64,000 nt of DNA from Staphylococcus nepalensis (GTDB lineage: Bacteria > Bacillota > Bacilli > Staphylococcales > Staphylococcaceae), in NCBI RefSeq assembly GCF_014635045.1, contig NZ_BMCF01000006.1, positions 1 through 64,000 on the forward strand, read 5' to 3'. This document shows positions 1-10,100 of the stretch, piece after piece. A model generated the notes under the pieces. That model searched no databases. It worked only from the letters and a program-made list of their open reading frames with translations, and was not told where the DNA came from. The number at the start of each line of letters is the position of its first letter. Within the stretch, counting starts at the first letter, position 1. Made by a program: the position numbers and the translations under genes.

Positions 1-127
1 GCACTTAACTGAAGGTAAAGACGGAAACGTACAAGGGTTTAAAGTTATATTTGCGCTTATCATTACTTTAATTACTGTTATCGGTACTTATTGGGTAATG
101 CAAGGTGGACACTCAAGCCACTTATAG
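1..127 (+). CDS. qoxD: Quinol oxidase subunit 4 (QoxD), 3' end only
   Basis: Only the last 41 codons are in the window (frame starts at base 2, stop TAG at 125-127). The fragment has the end of one membrane helix and a second complete helix, and finishes [11 protein letters not shown], the C-terminus typical of staphylococcal QoxD. QoxD is the small membrane subunit of the aa3-type menaquinol oxidase, which passes electrons from menaquinol to oxygen. The rest of the qox operon should lie upstream. Menaquinone made by the men genes later in this window is its substrate. Identification rests on this short tail and on the fmtA/pgcA neighbours. Confidence 0.85.
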   Translation, partial: HLTEGKDGNVQGFKVIFALIITLITVIGTYWVMQGGHSSHL

Positions 128-134
128 CTCAAGC

Positions 135-166
135 AAAGGCTTCTCGAAAGAGAAGCCTTTTTTATT
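135..166 (+). terminator. Rho-independent terminator of the qox operon
   Basis: An 11-bp perfect stem (AAAGGCTTCTC / GAGAAGCCTTT) with a 4-nt loop is followed by a T-run. It starts 8 bases after the qoxD stop. Confidence 0.9.
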
Positions 167-283
167 TTATTTATTAACCTCCCTTTTCATTTTTGGATGA
201 TAGTTTGCTTTTTAACATTTTATTCGAGAAAAGTTGTAGAATATAATTAATAAGGTAACTTACGCAATAGGAGGATTAAAAAT

Positions 284-1195
284 TTGATGAAACAACCAAT
301 TATTATAGATACAGACCCAGGCATTGATGATGCAGCAGCAATAAGTATTGCTTTAAATCATCCCAACTTCGATTTGAAAATGATTACTACAGTTAACGGT
401 AATGTAGGAATTGAAAAAACAACTGCCAATGCGTTAAAACTCAAACAATTTTTCAATAGTAATGTCCCTGTACATAGAGGTGCATCTCAACCACTACTTT
501 CAGAAATAGTTGATGCAAGCGATGTACATGGTGAATCAGGTATGGAGGGTTATATTTTCCCTGAAATAGCGGAAAGTAATTTAGCATCTACGCATGCTGT
601 TGAAGCTATGAAAAATGCTTTGCTAAATAGTGATGCGCCGATTACGCTTGTCCCTATTGGACCTTTAACAAATATCGCATTGTTACTTACGACTTACCCA
701 GAAGTAAAAACATATGTTAAGGAGATCGTATTAATGGGCGGTTCGGCATCTCGAGGTAATGTGACCCCTTTAGCTGAGTTTAATATTTACTGTGATCCCG
801 AAGCTGCTCAAATTGTCTTTAATTCTGGATTGCCATTAACAATGGTAGGCTTAGATGTAGCAAGAAGTTCTAGTTTAACGCACGATACTATAAATGAATT
901 ACAATCCATAAATGACACAGGTAATATGCTACATCAACTGTTCAAACACTATAGAGGAGACGATTTTGAAAAAGGTATTAACGTTTACGATGCATATACC
1001 ATCCTATATCTTCTTCATCCTGAAAATTTTGCGGTTCAAGAAGCTGATGTGCAAATTGAAACAAACGGCAAACTGACTAAAGGTGCTACAGTAACAGATT
1101 TCAAATCACATTTCCCTAATACATCAGTAGTTCTGTCAGTACAAGCAAATATCTTTAAACAAATGTTTATCGATGCCTTACAATACTGTAAATAA
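284..1195 (+). CDS. Nucleoside hydrolase (inosine/uridine-preferring family)
   Basis: A cytosolic enzyme family that hydrolyses the N-glycosidic bond of ribonucleosides for salvage. The N-terminus has the calcium-binding signature DTDPGIDDAAA near residues 9-19, and later family blocks are visible (VPIGPLTNIALLL, VLMGGSASRGNVTPLAEFNIYCDPEAA read in two parts). Length 303 is normal for the family. AGGAGG at 269-274 favours the TTG at 284 (9-nt gap), but the ATG at 287 is also possible. Oddity: the segment where many members have His-Asp followed by a hydrophobic helix reads VYDAYTILYLLHP, so the usual catalytic His appears to be Tyr. Substrate preference cannot be told from sequence. It is a lone gene between two terminators. 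Confidence 0.85.
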   Translation: MMKQPIIIDTDPGIDDAAAISIALNHPNFDLKMITTVNGNVGIEKTTANALKLKQFFNSNVPVHRGASQPLLSEIVDASDVHGESGMEGYIFPEIAESNLASTHAVEAMKNALLNSDAPITLVPIGPLTNIALLLTTYPEVKTYVKEIVLMGGSASRGNVTPLAEFNIYCDPEAAQIVFNSGLPLTMVGLDVARSSSLTHDTINELQSINDTGNMLHQLFKHYRGDDFEKGINVYDAYTILYLLHPENFAVQEADVQIETNGKLTKGATVTDFKSHFPNTSVVLSVQANIFKQMFIDALQYCK

Positions 1196-1206
1196 ATTCG
1201 TATTAA

Positions 1207-1262
1207 TAAAAAAAGCATCCAACGATTCATTTTATTAGAATCATTGAATGCTTTTTTTATTT
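1207..1262. terminator. Bidirectional terminator between nucleoside hydrolase and fmtA
   Basis: A stem of AAAAAGCATcCAA and complementary bases (AAAAAGCATTCAA on the other strand) encloses a second short stem (GATTC/GAATC). T-runs lie on both strands, so it serves the two convergent genes. Confidence 0.85.
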
Positions 1263-1264
1263 TT

Positions 1265-2443
1265 TTAGTATGGTTGCTTTACTTTATTATATGACCCACC
1301 CTGTTGAAGTATATCAAAGTAAATATGCTTCATTTTCTGCTCGTTACTTGTTTTTCCGTTTTCGTAATTTGTAGCTAAAACGATAATATAATTATCATTA
1401 AAATATACAGTAAATATATTTCCATAAAAAATACCATTAATTCGATTTTTATCTGCAAAAGAATAAAAACCATAACGATATGCTTGAGGGTATTGTATAG
1501 TTAAACTTTCGTGGATAAAAGGTCTCGTAATCGTCGCATTAAAAATTTTATTTTTTTGTAGATTTAAAACGACTTTCCCCATGTCGTAAGGCGTCATATA
1601 AAGGTTGCCTGCCCCATCATATTGACTTAAAGTGTTAGGATTCTGTTTGACGCGCTTTCCAGTACTTTTATCCTTTTTATAACCAGTAGCCATATATTTT
1701 TTAAAATTTGAATCATTATACCGGCCCGTATATTTTAAATTGTAAGGCTTCACTATTCTATCGTTTAAATTTTGAGTATACGATTGATATGTAACTGCTT
1801 CTATAACTTCTGACAATACTAGATAATTGGCATCATTGTATTGATATTGATTATAATATAATGGGTTAATACCTCTTTTTATTATTGCGTGTATAGCTTC
1901 GTCTAAGGTTTTTAATTTTGGGTGAGCTTGATATTTATATAAACCGCTTTGATGTAACATCAACTGCTTTAAAGCGACAGGGTATGCTAATTCAAAATAT
2001 GGTAGATATTGCTTCACGGGTGCTACCATACTAATTTCACCTTCAGTTTCTAATTGTTTTAACATAAGCCCTGTCATAAATTTTTGTGCGGAACCTATCA
2101 AAAACATTGTATTAGCCGTATTAGTTTCATTTTTTTCAAAATCTTTAAACCCATAACCCTTATTTAGACTTAATTGACCTTTTTTAAAAACTGTTACAGT
2201 ACCATTAAATTGGCCTTCCTCTAAGTATTGATCTATTTGCTTCATTTGTGAATCACTGCGATCAACCACTGTTTTTAATTCTTTTTCCTTTTTAGTTGTT
2301 TGTTTTTTATTTACCTTTTGTGAAGCATGAGTAGGATGCATAGCGTCTTTAGTCTGTTTATCATGTCTGTAACTATACACCCCTACTATTATAAAAATAA
2401 AAATGATTATAACAATAATTAATTTGAACTTGTTGACTTTCAT
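1265..2443 (-). CDS. fmtA: FmtA-type teichoic acid D-alanyl esterase / PBP-like protein
   Basis: A membrane-anchored serine hydrolase of the beta-lactamase/PBP fold. One N-terminal helix (residues about 8-24) is followed by a lysine-rich linker and the catalytic domain from about residue 65. The active-site motif is S118-A-Q-K121 and the second motif is Y202-N-D204. These correspond to S127, K130, Y211 and D213 of S. aureus FmtA with a constant offset of nine, so all key residues are kept. In S. aureus FmtA removes D-alanine from teichoic acids and affects methicillin tolerance and autolysis; the same role is inferred here. It lies 19 bases after the pgcA stop on the same strand and is probably co-transcribed. 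Length 392 compares with about 397 in S. aureus. Confidence 0.88.
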   Translation of the reverse strand: MKVNKFKLIIVIIIFIFIIVGVYSYRHDKQTKDAMHPTHASQKVNKKQTTKKEKELKTVVDRSDSQMKQIDQYLEEGQFNGTVTVFKKGQLSLNKGYGFKDFEKNETNTANTMFLIGSAQKFMTGLMLKQLETEGEISMVAPVKQYLPYFELAYPVALKQLMLHQSGLYKYQAHPKLKTLDEAIHAIIKRGINPLYYNQYQYNDANYLVLSEVIEAVTYQSYTQNLNDRIVKPYNLKYTGRYNDSNFKKYMATGYKKDKSTGKRVKQNPNTLSQYDGAGNLYMTPYDMGKVVLNLQKNKIFNATITRPFIHESLTIQYPQAYRYGFYSFADKNRINGIFYGNIFTVYFNDNYIIVLATNYENGKTSNEQKMKHIYFDILQQGGSYNKVKQPY

Positions 2444-2462
2444 CTAGCTGCCTCTTTATGTT

Positions 2463-4121
2463 TTATTTAATATTATTAATAAATTCATCTTTAAATTGAT
2501 CTGTTAAAGCAGTCATATGCTCTATATTTAATGAAAAATATAGTTTGATTTTAGGTTCAGTACCGGATGGTCTTAATGCTATAAAACCATTTTCAAAAAT
2601 AAATCTAATTAAATTAGTTTTAGGTAACGTCAGTGCTTCTGTTGTACCTTCTTTAATATTTTTAATTGTACCCAATTCATAATCTTCAATTTGTTTTACT
2701 TCAAGACCACAAATTGTTGATACTTCTTTATTTCTAAATTGGTTCATTATTTTCGAAATTTTTTCAACGCCTTCTGCCCCTTCAAACGAAGGAGACAATG
2801 TTTTATCTTTATATGAACCGATATGAGCATAAATATCTTCCATAGTATCTTTAAATGTCATACCATTATTTGCTAATAAATTTTTATATTTTATTAATAA
2901 TGGGATCATTTGAATTGCATCTTTATCTCTTGAAAAAGGTTTTGCTAAATAGCCATGACTTTCTTCAAAAGCAAGTAATAGTTGCTTTTCTTGTTCTGAG
3001 CTTTCTTGTTCTAGTAAATCAGAAATATATTTAAAACCAGTCAAGACATTTTTCACTTCGACATCTAAAGCTATAGCTAACCTCTCAGCTAGTTCGCTTG
3101 TGACGATTGATTTAACCATATACAGTGGTTTACCTTCATCTGCTAAATCTTGAAATCTTAATTTAGTTAATAATATACCAATTTCATTCCCATTAAAATA
3201 TCTATACTCATTATCATTATAACGTTCAATAAAACCTAATCTGTCCGCGTCTGGATCTGTTGCTATAATCAGTTGTGCATCTGTATCATTTGCCAATTTT
3301 AGCCCTCGTTCAAAAACTGCTTCATCTTCAGGATTCGCAATTGCTACAGTCGGAAAATTGCCATCTGGCATTGATTGTTCTTTTTCAATTACAAAGTTAT
3401 CATAATTTAATTCAGTTAAAATTTCAGATGCTAAAGGTAAACTCGTACCATGTAAACTTGTGAGTACCACTTTTGCTTCTTTTTCCGGAATTGTATCTAC
3501 TAAGGATTTAACTTCATGTTTGTATGCTTCAGTGACTTCATGGGACATATATTGAATTTGGTTTTTTTGTAGCAATGCATTAAAATCACCTCGATGAATT
3601 TGTAATGGATATTCTATCGCATTGATATAATGACTTAAGCGCTCTGATTCATCTGGCAACAATTGACCACCGTTTTGGTCATATATTTTGATACCATTAT
3701 AATGCTTAGGGTTATGACTAGCAGTAATCATCACACCTGCATCTGTTTTTAAATGTCTTACTGCAAATGATAATTCCGGCGTAGATTTGTAATTTTCTGA
3801 TAAAATTGTTGTCACATTATTTTCAGCTAAGACAGATGCCATTTCTTCAGAAAATGCTTTAGATAGCAATCTAGTATCAAAATGTATCACTATTGAAGGT
3901 TCACTAAACTTTTCATTCAAATATTGTGCTAATCCTAATGCAACCTTGCGTATTGTAAATGCATTTAAACGACCAGGCCCTAATCCAAAAGTACTACGTA
4001 TGCCAGCAGTGCCAAATGTTAATTCGTCTTTAAATCCTTCTTCTTTTTCTTTTTCAGTTTGTGCTTCATAAAACGTTTTTACCAAACTTTCGTCTATTCT
4101 ATCCAACCATTCTGACTTCAT
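2463..4121 (-). CDS. pgcA: Alpha-phosphoglucomutase
   Basis: Interconverts glucose-6-phosphate and glucose-1-phosphate in the cytosol, the first step to UDP-glucose used by UgtP for glycolipid synthesis. The four-domain alpha-D-phosphohexomutase pattern is complete: phosphoserine loop TASHNP with S135, metal loop D289-P-D291-A-D293-R, sugar-binding loop EESHGY near residue 385, and phosphate-binding RPSGTEPKIKLYF near the C-terminus. Length 552 fits the long Firmicute PgcA type rather than the shorter GlmM type. The start ATG has AGGAGG-like sequence (rc of TCCTCC) 8 bases upstream. First gene of a probable pgcA-fmtA unit. Confidence 0.93.
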   Translation of the reverse strand: MKSEWLDRIDESLVKTFYEAQTEKEKEEGFKDELTFGTAGIRSTFGLGPGRLNAFTIRKVALGLAQYLNEKFSEPSIVIHFDTRLLSKAFSEEMASVLAENNVTTILSENYKSTPELSFAVRHLKTDAGVMITASHNPKHYNGIKIYDQNGGQLLPDESERLSHYINAIEYPLQIHRGDFNALLQKNQIQYMSHEVTEAYKHEVKSLVDTIPEKEAKVVLTSLHGTSLPLASEILTELNYDNFVIEKEQSMPDGNFPTVAIANPEDEAVFERGLKLANDTDAQLIIATDPDADRLGFIERYNDNEYRYFNGNEIGILLTKLRFQDLADEGKPLYMVKSIVTSELAERLAIALDVEVKNVLTGFKYISDLLEQESSEQEKQLLLAFEESHGYLAKPFSRDKDAIQMIPLLIKYKNLLANNGMTFKDTMEDIYAHIGSYKDKTLSPSFEGAEGVEKISKIMNQFRNKEVSTICGLEVKQIEDYELGTIKNIKEGTTEALTLPKTNLIRFIFENGFIALRPSGTEPKIKLYFSLNIEHMTALTDQFKDEFINNIK

Positions 4122-4606
4122 GGCTAAATCCTCCTTGTTTCTTTAATGTGTTAGAATTCATTAATAAGCATCTATTATAATGATTTAAAAAGGATTATGC
4201 TTTATGACACCTTTTATAAGTTATTTTAAAATTTCAAACTATGCTATCCACTTTATTTTTAATCTTTGAACTTATTTTTTAAACATCATCTCTTTAACCA
4301 TCAATAACATTTATCATATGCTAATTATATCGTATGTTTATAAATAAATCATTTTTAGCTACATGTCTTTTTTATAATTATTTTTAATTGTGATTGACGT
4401 CGTTTCTATCAGTGATCATATTCTATGATATACATTTCAAACTTTAGTTGGATAAATTCTTTGTTGATATTTTATTATGTTAGATATAAAATTATAAGTT
4501 ATAGTACAAATTTCTCTTTACAATAATTTAATGAAATTAGCGAAATTTTAACATTAAACCAATATTGTAATATAAACCAAATCATATACAATGGGGAGCT
4601 TCTTAC
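4122..4606. other. 485-bp intergenic region between divergent pgcA and lcpB
   Basis: Very AT-rich with no credible reading frame. It should hold promoters for both divergent units. The best plus-strand candidate is TTGACG (4394-4399), a 17-nt spacer and CATATT (4417-4422), which would give lcpB a leader of about 175 nt. Nothing else was recognised. Confidence 0.4.
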
Positions 4607-5920
4607 ATGAATAAATTTTTTAAATACTTTTTAATATTTCTATCTTTAATTCTTGTAGTTGTTCCAGTTATATTTGCCATTTTATTACTTAAATCATCGC
4701 AAGGTGCTTTTGAAAATTCATTGAACACAAGTGATACGTCCAGAGAATCAAGTATTCGTGAAACAAAAGTCAACCCTTCTGAAGATCCAATTTCTATTTT
4801 GTTTTTAGGTATCGATGATAATAGTGGTCGTCAAAAAAATGGTCAAAGTGCTGAACAATCAAGAACTGACGCAATGATACTATCAACATTTAATGCAGAT
4901 AAAGAACAAATACGAATGTTAAGTATTCCACGTGATACTATCAGTTATATTCCAGAAGTTGGGTATTATGATAAAATTACACATGCACACGCCTATGGCG
5001 GCCCTACAGCATCAATGGATTCTGTAGAAGCAACGATGAATGTTCCAGTCGATTATTATGTAAGAATTAATATGGAAGCATTTGTAGATGCTGTAGATGA
5101 ACTAGGCGGTATTGAGTATGACGTTCCATACGATATCTCCGAGCCAAATACAAATGATACTGGCAAGATTAAAGTTAAAAAAGGTCATCAAAATTTAAAT
5201 GGTGATGAAGCTTTAGCAGTTGCTAGAACACGTCATCAAGATTCAGATTTAAAACGTGGTCAAAGACAAATGGATTTAATCAAGAAACTATTTGTCAAAG
5301 CTCAAAAAGCAGATTCATTTAGTAAGTTAGACGACGTTATTGAAATAGTTGGTAAAAACGCCAAACATAATTTAAGCTATAAAGATGTTAAGGCATTAGC
5401 TACTTCTTACTTAAAAGACGACGTTGAAATTAAAAGTAAACAACTTGAAGGTGAAGATGATTACTTAAACGGTGTATATTACTACAACCCTAATATTAAA
5501 AATATACAAGATACTGCTAATATTTTGCGTGGTGATTTAAATTTACCTAAAATTACAGACACAAATGATTTCTTAAATAAACGTGTTATTGATTTTTATG
5601 GTACACTCGTACCACAAACAGAAATTGATAGTAGTTTATTAAGAAAAAACCAAAAGAGCAGTTCTGACCAAAAAGATGATAACTCAAACGAAGATAATTC
5701 AGGAACGTCTTCCGAAGAAAATAATATGAACCAACAAGAAACTGAAATGCCAAATGGAAACCAACAAAATAATAATCAATCAATGCAACAACCAAATGAA
5801 TCAAACCAACAAATGGATCCAAATCAGCAACAAAATCCTAATCAACAACCAAACCAAAACCAACAACCAAATCAAAACCAACAGCAAAATACGCAAGAAT
5901 TAGAAACAAATTTATATTAG
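4607..5920 (+). CDS. lcpB: LytR-CpsA-Psr (LCP) family glycopolymer ligase
   Basis: LCP enzymes move wall teichoic acid or capsule precursors from undecaprenyl carrier to peptidoglycan outside the cell. One N-terminal membrane helix (residues about 5-28) precedes the LCP catalytic domain (about 55-260) with the hallmarks ILFLGIDD, RTDAMIL, LSIPRDT, ITHAHAYGG and ARTRHQDSDLKRGQRQ (arginines that bind pyrophosphate). The C-terminal 80 or so residues are an extreme N/Q/P-rich tail with repeated NQQPNQ units. Position next to fmtA and atl matches S. aureus lcpB rather than lcpA or lcpC. GGGGAG lies 9 bases before the ATG. The tail is low complexity and probably extends into the wall. Confidence 0.85.
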   Translation: MNKFFKYFLIFLSLILVVVPVIFAILLLKSSQGAFENSLNTSDTSRESSIRETKVNPSEDPISILFLGIDDNSGRQKNGQSAEQSRTDAMILSTFNADKEQIRMLSIPRDTISYIPEVGYYDKITHAHAYGGPTASMDSVEATMNVPVDYYVRINMEAFVDAVDELGGIEYDVPYDISEPNTNDTGKIKVKKGHQNLNGDEALAVARTRHQDSDLKRGQRQMDLIKKLFVKAQKADSFSKLDDVIEIVGKNAKHNLSYKDVKALATSYLKDDVEIKSKQLEGEDDYLNGVYYYNPNIKNIQDTANILRGDLNLPKITDTNDFLNKRVIDFYGTLVPQTEIDSSLLRKNQKSSSDQKDDNSNEDNSGTSSEENNMNQQETEMPNGNQQNNNQSMQQPNESNQQMDPNQQQNPNQQPNQNQQPNQNQQQNTQELETNLY

Positions 5921-5942
5921 GCTGTAGAAAGGAGCACGTGGT

Positions 5943-6413
5943 ATGTCACGAAAAACATATGAAAAATTAGTAAACATAAACGGCATGTTCAATGTTTTAG
6001 AACAACAATTAATCCATAGCCAAGATATGGCACATTTTAGAAATGAATTTTTCTATGTTAATCACGCACACCGTGAAAATTATGAAGCTTTGCGGATATA
6101 CTACAAAGATAGTGACCATAATCCAGTTGTGGATGGTGCGTGTTATATCGTTGCACTTCCAGAAATTTTTGAAAAAGTTGATGTTTTCCAATCAGAATTG
6201 CCCTTTTCTTGGGTTTATAACCAGAATGGCATCACGGAAACTATGAAACAAATCAGTGTGCCCTTACAATATTTAATTGCCGCAGCTTTGGAAGTAACAG
6301 ACGTCAATTTATTTAGACCGTCAGGATTTACTATGGGGATGAACAATTGGAATATCGCGCAAATGAGAATTTTTTGGCAATACACTGCCTTGGTTAGACA
6401 AGAAGCTCAATAA
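5943..6413 (+). CDS. DUF2538 family protein, function unknown
   Basis: A 156-residue soluble protein conserved at this place in staphylococci (family DUF2538, from memory of the S. aureus homologue). No signal peptide, no membrane helix and no known catalytic motif are visible. It contains several aromatic stretches such as FRNEFFYVNHAHRENYEAL and MNNWNIAQMRIFWQY. It starts 22 bases after the lcpB stop with GAAAGGAG upstream, so it is very likely co-transcribed with lcpB. It is closed by a strong terminator. Function cannot be proposed. Confidence 0.75.
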   Translation: MSRKTYEKLVNINGMFNVLEQQLIHSQDMAHFRNEFFYVNHAHRENYEALRIYYKDSDHNPVVDGACYIVALPEIFEKVDVFQSELPFSWVYNQNGITETMKQISVPLQYLIAAALEVTDVNLFRPSGFTMGMNNWNIAQMRIFWQYTALVRQEAQ

Positions 6414-6423
6414 TTCGTAAAAT

Positions 6424-6466
6424 AACTACCCTATCACACTATAGTTGTGATAGGGTAGTTTTATTA
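6424..6466 (+). terminator. Terminator after lcpB-DUF2538 unit
   Basis: A 14-bp perfect stem (AACTACCCTATCAC / GTGATAGGGTAGTT) with a 9-nt loop is followed by TTTATTAT. Confidence 0.9.
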
Positions 6467-6489
6467 TATTAATAGAAAAGAGGCTATTT

Positions 6490-6915
6490 ATGATTTTTAA
6501 AATTGTTAATACATCTGATATGTTAAACGATGCATATGAAATTAGAAAAAAAGTTTTTGTGCTTGAACAAGGCGTCCCACTCGAAAATGAAATAGATCAA
6601 TTTGAATCTTCTTCCACTCATGTTATAGGTTATGACAATCTTCAGTCCCCTTTTGCTACTGGAAGATTTAGAACCTATAAAAATGGCGCAAAAATTGAAA
6701 GAGTGGCTATTTTAGCTTCTCATAGAAAACTAGGATACGGTAAATCTCTAATGCAATTTATCGAAGCAGCAGCAAAAGAAGCAGACTATCATACTTTAAC
6801 TTTGAATGCTCAGTGTCATGCACAACACTTTTATGAAACATTGGGATACACAACATTTGGTGATGTTTTCTTAGAAGAAAATATAGAACATATCGTTATG
6901 ACGAAAACAATCTAA
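6490..6915 (+). CDS. GNAT family N-acetyltransferase (YjcF-like)
   Basis: A 141-residue GNAT-fold protein. The acetyl-CoA binding loop is RKLGYGKSLM (about residues 80-89), preceded by the strand KIERVAIL and followed by a C-terminal strand ending LNAQCHAQHFYETLGY. The N-terminal EIRKKVFVLEQGVPLENEIDQFE matches the YjcF/ElaA-like subgroup of B. subtilis. The substrate is unknown. AGAGG lies upstream of the ATG. It sits alone between two terminators. Confidence 0.8.
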   Translation: MIFKIVNTSDMLNDAYEIRKKVFVLEQGVPLENEIDQFESSSTHVIGYDNLQSPFATGRFRTYKNGAKIERVAILASHRKLGYGKSLMQFIEAAAKEADYHTLTLNAQCHAQHFYETLGYTTFGDVFLEENIEHIVMTKTI

Positions 6916-6983
6916 ATAAATTATATTTAAAATGCATCTTTATTATGTAACATTCCAAAGGGTGTAATATTTTAATACCAAAA

Positions 6984-7010
6984 AAATAAGGCGTGTTTAC
7001 GCCTTTTTTA
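6984..7010 (+). terminator. Terminator after the GNAT gene
   Basis: A short stem AAGGCGT / ACGCCTT with a GTTT loop is followed by six Ts. It separates the acetyltransferase from atl. Confidence 0.75.
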
Positions 7011-7136
7011 AATGTTTTATACTTTTCCCCCGGCTTAATAAGATTAATTTTATATTACAAATCAATGAAATCAATTTATTAAAACTATAGTCGTATTATA
7101 ATGGTATTAAATAATAACAGTAAAAGGGGCAGTTAA

Positions 7137-10100
7137 ATGACTAAGAAAAAATTAACTTATAAAGTACCTTCAATCGTTGCATTAACATTAGCCGGCACAG
7201 CTTTGACAACACATCACGCACATGCGGCTGACAATAATCAAAACCAAACGTCAAGTAAGAATGTGTTAGACGATGGAAATACTTTAAAACAAGGCGAAGA
7301 AATAAAGTCTGAAATTAGCAAACCAACAACCAATATTTCAGGCACTCAAATTTATAATGACCCTACGCAAATTCAAGCACTTTCAACAGATGAACCTGAA
7401 AATTATGACGCTCAGTTAGATGAACTAGATAAAAACACATCAAGTCAAAATACATATAATGCTCAAAATCAAGAAGAACAAATTAATTCAGAACAAAAAG
7501 AAACTGAAACTAATGAAACTTCAAAACAATCATTAGAGAAAACTTCAACTACTGCTGAACAAATTCAACAAGATCTAGTTGAACCTACTTCTGAAAATGA
7601 AACTGCTACTCAAGCAGAAAAAACGAGCGATACTCAATATGACCAAGTGGATAATATTACAACTGGTACAAAAGACAATAACGCTTCTCATGAAAATACT
7701 GAAACAGAATCTGACAAAGCATCTACCAAAACGGGAGATATTAACGATGCTCAAGTTAATGGAAACACAGCTAGTGTAGCAAATAGCAACGCTTCTAATA
7801 ATGATGCAGAAACTCAATCTGAGGACACAACTCCGTCTAATCAATCAGTAAACAATGATAACAGTGGCGAAGTGGAAACGGATGATTCTACTACTGTCGC
7901 TAAAGATAATGATGCTGCTAATGATGAAACTGAGGCAAAATCTGATGAAGTGGCTTCTCAAAAAAAAGATACAAGCGATGCTAAACATGCGCAAGACAAT
8001 GACACAACAACTAACGTAAAAGACAACAACACTTCTAACGATGCAGAAACTCAATCTGAGAACACAACTCCGTCTAATCAATTAGTAGACAATGATAACA
8101 GTGACGACGTAGAAACGGATGATCCTACTACTGTCGCTAAAGATAATGATGCTTCTAATGATGAAACTGAAGCAAAATCTGATGAAGTGGCTTCTCAAAA
8201 AGAAGATACAAGCGATGCTAAACATGCGCAAAACAATGACACAACAACTAACGTAAAAGACAACAACACTTCTAACGATGCAGAAACTCAATCTGAGGAC
8301 ACAACTCCGTCTAATCAATTAGTAGACAATGATAACAGTAATGACGTAGAAACGGATGATTCTACTACTGTCGCTAAAGATAATGATGCTGCTAATGATG
8401 AAACTGAGGCAAAATCTGATGAAGTGGCTTCTCAAAAAGAAGATACAAGCGATGCTAAACATGCGCAAAACAATGACACAACAACTAACGTAAAAGACAA
8501 CAACACTTCTAACGATGCAGAAACTCAATCTGAGGACACAACTCCGTCTAATCAATTAGTAGACAATGATAACAGTGACGACGTAGAAACGGATGATCCT
8601 ACTACTGTCGCTAAAGATAATGATGCTGCTAATGATGAAACTGAAGCAAAATCTGATGAAGTGGATTCTCAAAAAGAAGATACAAGCGATACTAAACATA
8701 TACAAGCAGTTAATAACAAAACAACTAATGTAGCAGACAGCAAATTTTCTAACGATAAGGTTGAAACAAAATCTGATAAAGTATCTACACCTTCTCCATC
8801 TGTCAGTACAGATATAAAAGAAAATGATTCAACAAACTCAGATAATAATACATCACAGGAAATTGCACATGTATACAGTAATGCATCTGCGCCAAAACTA
8901 AGAATGGCAAGATCTGTAAGTAGCAGCCCAACAACAGCAACAAGGTCTGCTGTTAGCACTAAATCTGCAACTAAAAGTGCATTACCAAAATATACACCAA
9001 AAGTAAATTCATCTATTAATAATTATATTCGTAATAATAATTTCCAAGCGCCAAATTATGAGCAAGATATTGCAAGTTATTTACCAAAATATCAGTATCG
9101 TTATGGCAAACCTGAAGGTATCGTTATGCATGATACAGCCAACGATAATTCAACAATTACTGGCGAAATTAATTATATGAAAAATAATTATAATAGTGCA
9201 TTTGTACATGCCTACGTAGATGGTAACCGTATTATTGAAACAGCAAATACTGATTATTTAGCATGGGGCGCTGGCCCAGCTGCAAACGACCGTTTTATAC
9301 ACGTTGAGTTAGTTCATACGCATGATTACGATTCATTTGCACGTTCAATCAATAACTATGCTGATTATGCAGCTACAAATTTACAATATTATGGTCTCGC
9401 ACCTGATAGTGCTGAGTACGATGGTGTTGGTACTGTTTGGACGCATCAAGCAGTCAGCAAATATTTAGGAGGATCTGACCATACTGATCCTCATGGTTAT
9501 TTGGCAAACCACAATTATAGTTATGACGAACTTTACGATTTAATTTATGAAAAATATTTAATTAAAACTGGCCAGGCAGCTGCTTGGGGCTCAAGTTCAT
9601 CAGGAAGTACAAGTGGCAGTAAAAATGAATCAAATAATTCTACGACGAAACCAAACACTGGTAAATTAACTGTATCTAAAAATGATGGTGTTGGACGTAT
9701 AAATACTAATAATAATGGTTTATATACGACAGTTTATGATCAAAATGGCAAGAAAACGAATCGTACAAACCAAACATTAAAAGTTACAAAATCAGCTACT
9801 CTAGGAGATAAAAACTTCTATTTAGTTTCTGATTACAATAATGGTAATTTAATTGGTTGGGTGCACCAAGCTGATGTGGATTATAATACAGCTAAAACAG
9901 TTACAAAGCATAATCAAACTTATAAAATAAAACCTGGTGAAGTTGTTTATACAGTACCTTGGGGCACAAGTTCTCAAAAAGCAGGCACAGTTTCTGGTAC
10001 TTCTAACCAAACTTTTAAAGCAACAAAACAGCAACAAATAGGTAAAACAAATTACGTTTACGGTACAGTTAACAATTTATCTGGTTGGGTAAGCGTAAGC

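Noticed and set aside
7845-8555. Three antisense open frames of 78 codons each, one per atl repeat
   Set aside because: They are shadows of the tandem repeat: identical frames repeating every 237 bp opposite a coding strand, with no ribosome binding site.
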